From NCBI GenBank assembly GCA_030620095.1, contig JAUTXW010003824.1, positions 124,001 to 188,000 on the forward strand: a stretch of DNA of 64,000 nt, in the 5' to 3' direction. The notes beneath the pieces are model-generated. The model did no database searches. It was not told the origin of the DNA and saw nothing but the letters and a program-made list of their open reading frames with translations. Each line of letters begins with the position of its first letter. Within the stretch, counting starts at the first letter, position 1. The translations under genes and the position numbers were made by a program. The stretch is from Kuschelorhynchus macadamiae (taxonomy: Eukaryota > Arthropoda > Insecta > Coleoptera > Curculionidae). Positions 13,301 through 24,679 of the stretch are shown one piece after another.

Positions 13301-13500
13301 TCTCCATTGCTTTGCCGCTGAGTGAAATCTGCCTTAAATTTTTGGTAATAATTAATTTGCCTTTTTATCGAAAGAGATAGACACATGTTTAAATTTAGCA
13401 ATATTTTGTAACTTTTTAGCATTTCTAATAACCTTTAAAACATCCGCCTCTGTTTGAAAAATTACTTTAATTGGCCTGGGGCCTTAGTAGGTTTAGGTAT
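10390..13500 (-). mobile_element. Jockey/CR1-like LINE, nearly full length
   Basis: A minus-strand non-LTR retrotransposon with an ORF1 C-terminus at about 13230-13500 and ORF2 at about 10668-13250. The ORF1 tail reads RPIKVIFQTEADVLKVIRNA and then INYIQGMPKIV, the usual C-terminal RNA-binding region of such elements. The 3' UTR and tail lie at about 10390-10660, ending in AATAAATA-like sequence on the element strand. It sits in intron 1 of amine oxidase copy A, in the same orientation as the gene. Confidence 0.82.
10668..13250 (-). pseudogene. LINE ORF2 (endonuclease-reverse transcriptase), broken
   Basis: The apurinic endonuclease starts with IPFYYQNSRGLNTKIEKFYN near 13220, followed by TETWLQ, FRSDRDSTGGGALLAIKHDL and VILLGDFKAP near 12790. 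The reverse transcriptase has MDFQKAFDQLN, TVTSGVPQGSNLGPLFFLLF and, at the end, SKLEYGSLIWHP. The FADD/YADD catalytic box is absent: the sequence passes directly from NDLAKILNTDKPV to LQDCQDLQEQI near 11310-11340, so an in-frame deletion removed the active site. There are also frameshifts near 11670, 12390 and 10940. It cannot make an active enzyme. Confidence 0.85.
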
Positions 13501-14437
<937 letters not shown>

Positions 14438-14884
14438 GAAAATGAATTTTTTGGGACGGCCGCTAAAGTAACGGAATATGATTAATAATAGACATGTGTT
14501 TCTGATTTAAGGTCTTCATCAGTGTAGTGAACTAGTTGAAAGACGAGTACGACTAGCTCCGAAATGAATACAGAAAACAACACCAGAGCAAAGTTTGCTG
14601 AATAAAAATATAAGTTGCCGCATTGGGTCATCGGCACTTTGAAAATCGCAGATAAAAGGCGAGCCCCCTAGTTTCAAACCCCATCGATACTTTATCTACC
14701 AGGGAATTTCAAAAGTATAAATAATAACTTTAGACAAAAATTATGGAGTTGAATTTTGTCGTCGGACTAGTTTAATATTTTACAATTACAGTTTTAAATA
14801 TTATTTAAATATAGTGAATTTAATATTAAATCTTACCTGCTAGTCGAATTTAAGAATACAATATTTTTATTATATAAAAAAAAA

Positions 14885-15385
14885 ATTCCTTTACCCTGAA
14901 CTTCCCTCGTATGGGTTTTTTCCATTTTTTCGGAATAGTGTGACTCAGTTTACTTCAGTACATAGTCACAGTATATAAGTGTTACATATACTTTTCATTT
15001 TTATTGGGCGCCATTTTGTTTCATGATATTGGATTTCTACCAATATTTTACCATTTTGTTTCTACCTATGTCACACTTACCTTTTGGGCATAATTTAAAA
15101 TAAATTCCGGAAATCGTTTTTACATTGATACATACCGCCATTTTGTTCGAAATTTAAAGTCAATTGCACCAATTTTTTTTTGATGATTTTTTTTTAATTT
15201 GTTTGGCCGCCATTTCGTTTCGCCATCTTAAATTGAAACCCATATTATCAGTCTTTACGTACTCCGTTGGTCCCCAGATATTTCCTAACCCCAAATAATA
15301 TACCACTTTAATATAACAACAAAAAACCGTTAACGAAAACCATTTAGAAACTTAATATTTGACAAATATCTGGGAACCAACGCAG
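14885..15385 (+). repeat. Dispersed repeat family A, with family B pieces
   Basis: Repeats of a motif like GCCGCCATTTTGTTTCGCCA followed by ACCAAAATxTTACCAG recur at about 15008, 15130 and 15208. From 15241 an inverted piece and from 15290 a forward piece of family B follow (the roughly 215-bp units described at 16756). The stretch 14885-15010 matches 25400-25530 in reverse complement, including the landmark GAACTTCCCTCGT. No coding capacity was seen. Confidence 0.7.
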
Positions 15386-16760
15386 TAGAATAGAATAGAA
15401 TAGAATAGGATATATTACCAGAAAATCATACATTTCGTGCATAGGATCGTCAAGAAATTTACAATAAAATAAATTCTAGTCAATGAATAAATACCATAAA
15501 ATAATATAACTAAACTAATCAATATCAAAATAAATAGAATTTAAATAGCATATAAACAAATAAATAAATAGACATAAATAAAACAAAAAACAATAAACAA
15601 TAAACATTCTACCAAGCCTGACAATCATTAGGGACAATCATCAAAAGACAACAAAAATCTTAATAAAATAAATATAAATTTGCAAAATACTCCTTCTTTT
15701 TCCCTCCTCGTAATTTATAAACTCCGCTGTAGAATAAAAAGCCTTGTCCAGGAGAAGTTCTTTTACAACATTTTTAAAAATTTTACCTTCATACGGTTTG
15801 AATCTTTGTGACAGTTTATTGTATAAATTTTAAAAAAAAGTTGTATAAAGGGGATCCTCTGAAAAAAGGTTTTTTATGTTTAGGCATCTTAAGTATCTCA
15901 GTATTTCTAGTAAAATGCGAATTAGCTTCGCCTAGCCTTTCATATTCAGAAGCATTATCTTGAACACACAACAGGCATCTCAGTATATATAAACACGGGA
16001 CAGTTAATATTTTCTTTTCTCTGAACAGTGTTCTACAGCTCTCCAGCGGTTTAAGATTAAATATTAATCTTAATATCCTCATTTGAGACACGAATATGCG
16101 ATCACAACCCTTGTGACCCCAGCATACTATATTATTAGATATATGGCTGAAGACCATTGCGTAATATGCTGTTAACATACCCGCTTCGTCAAGTAAATTT
16201 TTAAGATTTAAGATAGCAAAATATGCCGAATTTAATTTGGAGCCGATATGGTCAATGTATTTTTCAAAAGATAAGGTTGAGTCAATATATGTGCCTAAAA
16301 ACTTTGTACCTTCAGAGAATTTTATTTTCGCGTCTTTTTGAAATATTAAGGAGAGAGGGTTCCGAATAAATATATTAACAAATATGGTCTTGTCTGGGTT
16401 TACGATTAACTGATTCTCCCGACACCAAGCCTGGGTCGCAAGAAGAAACTACCACCGTCGTTTCACCAGCGTACATAGTAACGTGATCAGCACCAGGAGC
16501 GTTCGGGAGATCATTAACGTACAACAGGAATAGCAACGGACCCAACACTGAACCCTGTGGTACTCCAAGTTCTATTTCCTTAGGTATCGACAAGGTATTA
16601 CCACACTTTACTTTCATATCCCTATCCGATAGGTACGATTCAATCCATAGCAACAGATTACCACGAATGCCCATATTGAAAACTTTTGATATAAGCATAG
16701 TTTTGTTATTTGTATCGAAAGCTATCGACAAATCAAAGAATATAGCTACAAAAGTCTGAG
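15385..16760 (-). pseudogene. LINE reverse transcriptase remnant with (TAGAA)n tail
   Basis: On the minus strand the RT palm starts with FFDLSIAFDT near 16720 and continues with IESYLSDR and ELGVPQGSVLGPLLFLLYVN. The catalytic box reads MYAGETTVVV at about 16460-16490, so the Asp pair of FADD is gone. In another frame GTKFLGTYIDSTLSFEKYI and SHISNNIVCWGH make the C-terminus down to about 15816. The element-strand 3' end is a (TATTC)n tail, seen as TAGAA repeats at 15386-15410. It is inserted inside a family B unit, whose halves lie on both sides. It is 5' truncated. Confidence 0.8.
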
Positions 16761-16975
16761 TAGGTCTGAGAATGCAACAATAAAGTTCCAAAACGTCGAA
16801 AATTTAAAAATAGTCTTGTTTTCTTTTACTGGATCCTAACCGCAAATAATACACGACTGTAACATAAAAACAAGAGGATCGTCAACGAAAACCATTTAGA
16901 AACTTAATATTTGAGAACAACGTAGTAGATAAAGACTGATAATATGAGTTTCGTGCAGGATATAGAATTTATATG

Positions 16976-17015
16976 TGTCCTGAGGATGTAACAAGAAAAT
17001 AGCGAAACGTCGACA
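16976..17015 (+). ncRNA. Hammerhead-like ribozyme motif (family B)
   Basis: TGTC (16976-16979) pairs with GACA (17012-17015) as helix I. CTGAGGA (16980-16986) fits CUGANGA. GAAACGTC (17004-17011) gives the GAAA box, a two-base helix III half and the cleavage C. Helix II is degraded in this unit. Confidence 0.5.
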
Positions 17016-17199
17016 GTTTAAAAAAGTATTGTTTTTTTTTACTGGATCCCAACTCCAAATAATACACTACTCTAACATAACAAGAGGATAGTTAACGAAA
17101 ATCACTTAGAAACTTAATATCTGGGAAATACCTGCGGACCAGCGTAGTAGGTAAAGACTGATAATGTGGGTTTCATGCAGGATATAGAATTTATATATG

Positions 17200-17239
17200 T
17201 GTCCTGATGATGCAACTATAAAATAGCGAAACGTCGACA
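17200..17239 (+). ncRNA. Hammerhead-like ribozyme motif (family B)
   Basis: TGTC (17200-17203) and GACA (17236-17239) form helix I. CTGATGA (17204-17210) is the most canonical first box in the window, and GAAACGTC (17228-17235) is intact. Helix II is weak because GTTGC has become ATAGC. Confidence 0.55.
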
Positions 17240-17690
17240 GTTTAAAAAAGTCCGTTGTTTTTTTACTGGATCCCAACCCCAAATAATACACCACTTTAAC
17301 ATAACAACAAGAGGATCGTTAACGAAAACCATTTAGGCACTTAATATCTGGGAAATATCTGCAGGCCAACGGAGTAGGTAAAGACTGGGGTTTCATGCAG
17401 GATATAGAATGTATGTGTTCTGAGGATGCAACAATAAAGTTGGGAAACATCGACAATTTAAAAAAAGACTTGCTTTTTTTCACTGGATCTTAACTGCAAA
17501 TAATACACCACTCTAACAATTTTTTGTTAACATATTACTAGGTCATCCTCATATGACCCTTAATTTTTGGCTAAAATTTGTAGTCAATCAGATAAGTAGT
17601 ATTTAATCTATGTCGCGAACTAATAGACAGACAGACAGACCGACAGACGGAAGGACACAATTGATAAAAGATGGTTTTTACAACCATCTA

Positions 17691-18411
17691 CAGAGTCACT
17701 AATCTAATAGGCATAATGGCTCATATTTGTCAAAGAAATAAAAAATGTTTTGTCTCACTATATAGCACAATAACAAACTGGCGCGATCACGGAGCCTGAC
17801 CAACTGTGTATGTGCCGGAGACCCGACCGGTACCCAGAATGTACCAGCCGGGGCGGGACGCGAGGAATAGGTAAATCGAGTTACGTGTTCAAGTGCTGCA
17901 TCTTATATTTTATTGAGTAAACTTTGACCAGAGTCACCAACAGGAGCAAAACCGACATTTGTAATTAGCAAGAGAACATCCGAAATCTTCACCGGACTCT
18001 ATTTACCACGGAGCAGCATATGGTGATGGATTTATGCTGCGTGTGCATGGAGAACAGTCCTTCTCCACTGAGGTCATAGTAAAAAGTTTAGGAGGGATAA
18101 AGGAATCTGAAAAAAAATCACTCTGTAATTTTTAAATCTAATCTACGGTATACTGTGTACCAGATTTTAAATAAAACTTTCCAAAAATATACGGGATGTA
18201 TAAAAAAACAAAAAAAAAAATAACAATTTAACACCCTGCATCTCGAAAACGACGCGTTTGCGCACCTCTATTTATATGGCAAGTTCTGGACATAAATTGA
18301 TGTACACTCTGTACATTATCGTAGTTTTAGTGTGCTCTGAATATCAGTTTGTAATAAATATATTTTTTAAAATTAATATTAGATTTTTACTAAAATATAA
18401 ACAAAACTTAC
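17691..18411. other. Intron 1 of copy A, unassigned
   Basis: Moderately GC-rich sequence near 17770-18070 of unknown nature (for example CCGGTACCCAGAATGTACC near 17826), then AT-rich sequence to the exon 1 donor. I recognise no gene. Confidence 0.4.
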
Positions 18412-18592
18412 CTATTCTGTTTTCAGCTTCAAGAATTTTTATGTTTGTAAAGTTTTTTTTTAAAAGCCTGGTAGCAGCTGCAATTCCAGATGGTCCACTA
18501 CCAATAATAATAATAGTGGGATTTTCAGATGAGGCTGTGACATGGTAAAAAGACAGTAAAAAATAATACGTAAGGGCACTGAAAGCTAACAT
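18412..18592 (-). CDS. Amine oxidase copy A, exon 1 (start)
   Basis: This exon begins a secreted FAD-dependent amine oxidase of the spermine/acetylpolyamine oxidase family. These enzymes oxidise secondary amines of polyamines, giving an aldehyde, a smaller amine and hydrogen peroxide. Residues 1-22 (MLAFSALTYYFLLSFYHVTA) form a signal peptide. The Rossmann strand IIIIGSGPSGIAAATRLL carries an intact GxGxxG, and ILEAENRIG starts the RIGGR motif. An upstream in-frame Met at 18634 exists, but the Met at 18592 gives 181 bp, exactly the length of exon 1 of copy B, so I choose it. The donor is GTAAGT. The last 46 bases of the exon are identical to copy B. Substrate cannot be told from sequence. Confidence 0.88.
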
Positions 18593-18634
18593 TTTTTGGT
18601 AAAAATGTATGAATGTAATGATACATAATCTCAT

Positions 18635-19129
18635 TTCTTGTGTTAAAATATTTATATATTATCGTTGTACGAATTATTAAGGGCGAGCCTACGCAACATA
18701 ATTTGAATATTTTAATTTCGCTTTTACAAAGTTTTAGATGCTTTTTCTTTAGCGGCCTTACCAAATTTTCTTGATTTTAAGTCATGCTTCTAACTTCTAT
18801 ACTATTTGCTGAGTAAAATAAAAACTAAAAAACGTAGGAAGGCAGTTACAATTACGCCCTTTTACTTGTCTGGTTATGGGGAATTATAAAACTCACTTCA
18901 AAACACTTAAAAAAATAAATTGATGTTTTTTTTGAAATTTTTTACCACAAATTTTTATTTTTTATTATTGGTTCTATATAACAAATTTGGGGTCTATATA
19001 TGATGTGTGGAAACTAATCATTAGTATAAGTCAGAGATCGGGTATAAATGGGCCTGGAATTTTTGGAAAGTAATTTGACTCGATCTAAACCCCAAAAACC
19101 ATGATATTTTAGAGCTACATATATTCATT

Positions 19130-19176
<47 letters not shown>

Positions 19177-19205
19177 TATTTATTTGTTAATTTCATACTT
19201 ATTAA
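18635..19205. other. Upstream of copy A, A-rich and short (TA)n tract
   Basis: The 5' flank of amine oxidase copy A should include its promoter, but I could not pick a convincing TATA or initiator. A poly(A)-(TA)n tract runs from about 19128 to 19172. Confidence 0.5.
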
Positions 19206-19790
19206 CACCGAATAATACACCACTCTAACAACAACAAGAGGTCGTTAACGAAAACCATTTGGAAACTTAATAGCTGAGAAATATCTGCGGACAAACGGAG
19301 TACATGTACATAAAGACTGATAATATGGGTTTCATGCTGAACATAGAATCTCCATATGTGTCCTGAAGATGCAACAATAAAGTTTCAAAACGTCGACTAT
19401 TTAAAAACAGACTTTTGTTTTTTTATTGGATCCTAACCCCAAATAATACACCACTATAACATAACAAGAAGATGATTGTTAACGAGAACTATTTAGAAAC
19501 TTAATATTTGGGAAATACATGCGGAACAACGGAGTAAGCAAAGACTGATAATATGGGTTTCATGTAGAATAGGATCTGTATGTGTCCTGAGACTTAATAG
19601 CTGAGAAATATCTGCGGACAAACGGAATACGTAAAGACGGATATTATGGGTTTCATGCTGGATATAGAATCTGCATATGTGTCCTGAAGATGTAAGAATT
19701 AAGTTGCGAAACGTCGATAATTTAAAAAAAAATACTTATTTTTGCATCTTGACCCCAAATAATACACCACTCTAACAAAAATTTTGTAAC
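19206..19790 (+). repeat. Family B array, second cluster
   Basis: At least two complete units and a truncated one, with the landmarks TAATACACCACTCTAACAA near 19210, GGATCCTAACCCC near 19428 and AATATGGGTTTCATG in each. One unit is cut short near 19590, where CCTGAGACTTAATAGCTG joins two unit phases. The array enters family A sequence at CACTCTAACAA near 19770, as at 17510, so B units are embedded in family A in the same way twice. Confidence 0.7.
19680..19718 (+). ncRNA. Hammerhead-like ribozyme motif (family B)
   Basis: CTGAAGA (19684-19690), GTAAG/AGTTGC-type helix II remnants, GAAACGTC (19708-19715) and GAT (19716-19718). Helix I pairs with the preceding TGTC with one G-U. The boxes are intact but helix II is mutated. 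Confidence 0.45.
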
Positions 19791-20880
19791 ATTGTTCCGC
19801 CATATTAGATTTTTACCAAAATGTTACCAGGCCGTCCCCTATATATTGATCAATATTGATCAAAATTTGCAGTAAATCGGGTAAATAGTCTTTAAGTTAT
19901 GCTGCGAACTGACGGAGAGACAGACAGTCAGACCGACAGACGGACCGACGGATTTGATAAAACATATTTTTTGGCATCTAGCGACACTAAAACGTAAAGA
20001 TGAGTAAAATCTGAGAGGGTGATTTTTTCACGATTACAAACATTTTATTTGGCAGCTATTTTGTTCGGCCGTCTTGAATTAGTACCACTATTTTACTAGT
20101 TGATCCCGATACCACAATTAGTTATGGACCACAATTTGAAATCAAACCATTAAGCAGTCTAGGCTGAATTGTTAAATATTTTATTAGGCCGCCATTTTGT
20201 TTCGCCATCTTGGATTCGTACCAAAATTTTACCAGTTGATTCTAACATAACACTTGATAAACAAAAATCTTTTTCGGCTTTTTCGCAACTGAATAATAAG
20301 TTTCAAATGGTTTTCGTTAACAATCATCTTCTTGTTATGTTATAGTGGTGTATTATTTGGGGTTAGGATCCCATAAAAAAACAAAAGTCTATTTTTAAAT
20401 AGTCGACGTTTCGCAACTTTATTGTTGCATCTTCAGGACACATATGTAGAATCTATATCCAACATGAAACCCATATTATCAGTCTTTATGTACTCCGTTT
20501 GTCCGCAGATATTTCTCAGCTATTAAGTTTCTAAATTGTTTTCGTTAACGACCTCTTTGTCAATCTAAACGCAACAAATAATCTGAACACATTTAAAAAT
20601 AACACTTGATGTTTTTGCAAAATTTGAGATACATTGGATGAATAGTTTTTTAATAATATTTTTTTTAATACCTCACTAGGCCGCCATTTTGTTTAGCCAT
20701 ATTGGATTTTGACCAAAATGTTACCAGATCATTCCCATATCACCATTATTTTTGACCAAAATTTGATAAGTAGTTTTTTAGCTACGCCGCGAACAGACAG
20801 GCAGACAGACAAACAGACAGACCGACGGAATACATAAAACATGTTTTTCGTCATCTAGGGACCCTGAAACGTGATTTTTT
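19770..20880 (+). repeat. Family A repeats with inverted family B unit
   Basis: Forward family A copies (CCGCCATATTAG near 19798, GCCGCCATTTTGTTTCGCCA near 20190, GCCGCCATTTTGTTTAGCC near 20681), each followed by TTACCAAAATxTTACCAG and by GACAGACAGAC-like tracts at 19915-19950 and 20800-20825. Between 20280 and 20560 one family B unit lies in reverse orientation. No protein coding is seen. Confidence 0.7.
20402..20440 (-). ncRNA. Hammerhead-like ribozyme motif, best helix II
   Basis: On the minus strand: TGTC (20437-20440), CTGAAGA (20430-20436), one U, then the perfect hairpin GCAAC-AATAAA-GTTGC, GAAACGTC (20405-20412) and GAC (20402-20404), which pairs with GTC of the first strand. All invariant hammerhead core bases are present. 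The single unpaired U after CUGANGA is unusual for a textbook hammerhead. Confidence 0.6.
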
Positions 20881-21100
20881 TTATAATTACAATACTTGCC
20901 TTTTATTAATGATAATAAAATATAAAATATAAACGTAAAAAAGTCAACTAGTCTACATTTATTCTAGTAATTTTAATACAGGGTACTATAGCCTTAATCT
21001 GTTTTGCAATTACTTAATATAATTAGATATATTTAATCAACGTTAATTAGCTTAAGGCTCACCAAAATTTTAAAAGTTTCCGAGTTATATCAGCGGAAAG

Positions 21101-21535
21101 TTATCGAGTAAATAATGATTTTATTTGCAATATTTTTTTACAAAAGAGTAAAAAAACAAGGTCCTTTAAAATATTTTTTTCGGTTTTTATAAAGTTTAAG
21201 AAATATACTTGTTCTACGAATCTATACATATCCTGATTTAGGGACTTTGAATATACATATATATTCTGAAATTTGAGCCCACTTAAATCAGATAAAATTC
21301 CTAACATCAAATTCGTTTTACCTAAACTACTTGGTCCGTATATAATAGGTCTAACAGTATTTGGTAACAGTTCTCTATGTCTTCTTTTCGTATATAGCAC
21401 TCATCTTCTTTGTATCAAAATTATGATCTTTAATATTTATTTTCTGTTTTTCCATCCGCATCCTTTACAGTGTCTACACTATCACAGATTCATTCGTAAT
21501 GAGAAAGTCGAAGGGCAAAGAACTTTTAAATAGCA
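21101..21535 (-). pseudogene. Packaging-ATPase-like P-loop fragment
   Basis: The minus strand encodes a fragment with LLPNTVRPIIYGPSSLGKT, whose GPSSLGKT is a Walker A P-loop, followed by NLMLGIL and FQNIYVYSKSLNQDMYRFVE. This resembles the start of A32/FtsK-HerA-type DNA packaging ATPases carried by Maverick/Polinton-like elements and related DNA viruses. A frameshift separates a short upstream piece (KKMSAIYEK near 21400), and the Walker B half is missing. I infer a dead scrap of a virus-like element; other P-loop families cannot be excluded. It lies between forward and reverse family A repeats. Confidence 0.35.
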
Positions 21536-21659
21536 AAAAATTCGATTATTCTATTAATCGAATATTTTTGTAATCGAATAATATATTTTTTTAGAAACTG
21601 ATATAAAATTTCGAATATCAACCAATTAATTTGTTTAATTATTTTTTAAAGAAACACAC

Positions 21660-22080
21660 TGATATCAAAGTACTATGTTGGAATATAACTGTTAAAATGT
21701 TGGGCTGATTTAGTTTATTTCGATTCAAGACGGACTAACAAAATGGCGGATTAATAAAATATTTAAAAATTCAGCTTAATAAAACATTTAAAAATTGAAA
21801 AACCTACTGTAAACTAGTAAAATTATGTTTGTAACTGAAAAAATCACCCCTGACCTAATAATATTTTATTAAAAATCTATTATGGCGAAACAAAGTAGCG
21901 AATTGTTTAAAAAATTGTTATTAAAAAACTACTCATCCAATTTATCTCAAATTTTGCATAAACATCAAAGTACTATGTTGGAATGAACTGTTAAAATGTT
22001 GGTACGATTCAAGACGGACTAACAAAATGGCGGATTAATAAAATATTTAAAAATTCAGCTTGAAAAACCTACTTAAAAAA
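21660..22080 (-). repeat. Family A repeats, reverse orientation, direct duplication
   Basis: Two direct copies about 300 bp apart (21661-21790 and 21964-22080) share TCAAAGTACTATGTTGGAAT and GACGGACTAACAAAATGGCG. They have the opposite orientation to the family A copies at 19.8-20.9 kb. Confidence 0.7.
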
Positions 22081-22639
22081 AATTACATGGTACTAATCAT
22101 AGTTCTAAAATGTCCACAAAAAAAATTACAAAACATTCTAAAATGTAATTTTTGAAATAGGAAACCATTAATTTAGTTAAAAACGCTAAAATATTTTCTT
22201 AATTAATAAGCCCATAATAAATGCGGCCTTGAGTCCGATCGAGCCAAAATAGAAATCGAATAGAACCTATACGGGCCGTTAGCTTCTTTACAGCCAAGTC
22301 CTGTATGCTAGATTTCCTGTGAATCAAGCCAGTGGTTATTGAACTTTCCACCGGCTGTTTGCAATTTTTGCATTTCAGTCGCGTGCTTTAAGTGGAGGCG
22401 CAAGCTATCGTTGGAGTAGGTTCTTTGTTTCAACGGCTATCCGTGTGTTGTGTGATGCGTACGTCGCGTCGTGCATGGTGCGATACGGAAGACAATAATA
22501 CGGACGTGGATCTGCAAATACCGTCAACTTCGGCTGTCGGTAATAACGTTGAAAATGTTAAGAAGAGTGTGTGTGAATGTGTTGTGTGTGTCTTAATAAT
22601 AAAGGGATTTTCAACATTAAACTTCGCTGATAAGCTTCA

Positions 22640-24630
22640 AATAATTTTCAAAGGAAGGGCAAAACCGCCTATGAAAAATTTAACCACAAAAATGAAAAAC
22701 TGTATTAGACATTTTTATACGGAAAAAAAATATGAACAATTTAAATGGCACAGGGTGTGAAAATATAAGTAAATTATTTTCTTGGCCATGTTTACTTTTT
22801 GAAAATGAAAAAGATCTCTGGAATAAAACTGGTTTTTCCGATTTAAACAATTTCCATAAAGCTGTAAAAAGACACATTATGTCCAAAGCGCTTTTGCAGG
22901 CCGTCATAAAAGAAAAAGTCTTCGGCAAAACCAGAATTGAACACGCCCTTAATAAACAGTTGGAAATTAGTCACAATGAACTTATCGATGTTTTAGAGGT
23001 CATGACGAAACAAGGGTTTCTTTAAATAGAGGAAATTTTCAAGATTTGCTTAGTTTAATGGCTAAATATGATGAGTGCTTAAAAAATCATTTAGAGCAGT
23101 CTAGCGTTTTTCGCGGAACGTCGAATCGAATCCAGAATAATTTAATTTCCGCTGTTGCAACCATTCTAAAAAGAATTAAGCAGAGATTGGCGAGGCGCGG
23201 CTCATTGCTATTGTTCTGGACGAAACAACTGATATCACTAATTTTAGCCAATTATCAATAGTAATACGCTGCGTTAAAACAAACGGAAGTATTCAAGATC
23301 GATTTTTAGGTTTTAAGAATGTGTCCGAAAATCGTACAGCAGATGCATTATATACCATAGTTTATAACGTTACTAAAAAAACTAATGGAGAGAAAAAATT
23401 AGTTGCTCAAAGCTATGATGGAGATGCAGTGATGGCAGGACAATTAGGGGGTCTGCAAGCTAAAGTTCGAGAAACTTTTGCCAAGTGCTGTGTCTGTCCA
23501 TTGTTTTGCTCATAAATTAAATTTAGTTTTATCCCAGTCCATCAATCACATTAAAGAATGTAAAGTATTTTTCATTACTTTAAGTAGCATGGCTGCTTTT
23601 TTTTCCAAGTCAACAAAACGTACACAAGCTTTGGACTCCATTGTCCACAAACGATTGCCCAAAGTAGCTCCTACTAGGTGGAACTATAATGGAAGACTTG
23701 TGTTACCAGTATCTGAAAATCGTAAATCACTGATTGAACTAGTTGAGAATATAATAGGAAATAATGAAACGTGGGACTCAGAAGCAATAAATAGTTCGAG
23801 GGGGTTTTGGACTGTTTGAAACGAGATTTTAATTTTAATTATTTGTTGAACATAACATGTTTTCAGAAATATTTCCATTCTCGGACAATGTGTTTAATAT
23901 ATTACAAACTAAAACAAATGATATTGCTTTTTGCCTAAAAAAAATGGATGATTTTAAGTCCATTTTAAGCCAAAAAAGAGATGACTTTGACCTATTTTGG
24001 GAGAAAACGATGACGTTAAATGGAGAGCCACAAACCAAGCGTCTTCGAACAGACAAGGTCGGAGATGAACAAACATCATACATATGCCTCTTTTATAAAA
24101 TAATCGATCAAATTCAGCAAAAAGTAAACTATAGATTTAATTGTTTAAATGATTTTAAATTCCTCGAGCTCTGCAATTTTAATGCATTTAAAGGAAAAAC
24201 TTTTCCAGAAGATGCGTTTAAATCTCTTCTTCTTCAATATGGCCTGTTCTTCGACCGAGTGTTACTGCGATCTGAACTAAAAGTGATTTACGAAACTGAT
24301 GACATTAGCGCAAAAAATAACGCTAAGGAACTAATGCAATTTTTAAAAGAGAAGGAGCTGGAAGTTGTCTACACCGAAGTGTCGAAATTGAGTGAATTAG
24401 TATTGACAATACCTGCCACAAGTTCATCAGTAGAACACAATTTTTCAACACTTAAACGTATACAAAATTGCGTGAAAAATCCAACGGGGCAGGAGAGACT
24501 TTCGCATACATCGCTGTTGTCCATTGAAAATAAACTTCTCCAAAATATGTCGGAGCATCAACATTTTTATGATGACGTCATTGGCGAATTTGCAAAAAAT
24601 GATCGAAGGATCCAATTACATTACAAATAG
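22640..24630 (+). pseudogene. hAT-superfamily transposase, frameshifted
   Basis: In several frames the plus strand gives a nearly complete hAT transposase of the ZMYM1-like insect type. An N-terminal block FSWPCLLFENEKDLW lies near 22775. The first catalytic Asp is in IVLDETTDITNFSQLS near 23210, and the second in AQSYDGDAVMAG near 23410. The CHxxxLxL-like HCFAHKLNLVLSQ lies near 23505. The C-terminal dimerisation region TIPATSSSVEHNFSTLKRIQ near 24410 contains the final acidic residue. Frameshifts occur near 22735, 23030, 23230, 23500 and 23820. A C-rich start near 22392 was not assigned. No CAG-type termini or 8-bp duplication were found. Confidence 0.85.
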
Positions 24631-24679
24631 GTAAGTATCTAAAAATTGCTTCCCTTTCTTAAAATTTCACCGCACGCTC

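Larger units (their letters stand above)
16756..17530 (+). repeat. Family B tandem array, retrozyme-like
   Basis: About three and a half tandem units, each opening with GGATCCxAACxxCAAATAAT (starts near 16831, 17044, 17268, 17485), giving periods of 213, 224 and 217 bp. Each unit carries GTTAACGAAAACCATTTAG, then GTTTCATGCAGGATATAGAA, then a hammerhead-like box ending in GAAACGTCGAC. Animal retrozymes are known as tandem units of a few hundred bp with a type I hammerhead in each. No protein is encoded. The array lies in intron 1 of amine oxidase copy A and ends in family A sequence at 17530-17690 with GACAGACAGACCGACAGACG. Confidence 0.7.

Noticed and set aside
16756..17530. Regular direct repeats that could suggest a CRISPR array
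   Set aside because: Unit length is over 200 bp with no repeat-spacer pattern, and the genome is eukaryotic.
22392..22640. Possible separate host gene start upstream of the hAT transposase
   Set aside because: The frame is low in similarity to anything known and runs into the hAT coding region; it is probably the element's own 5' part.
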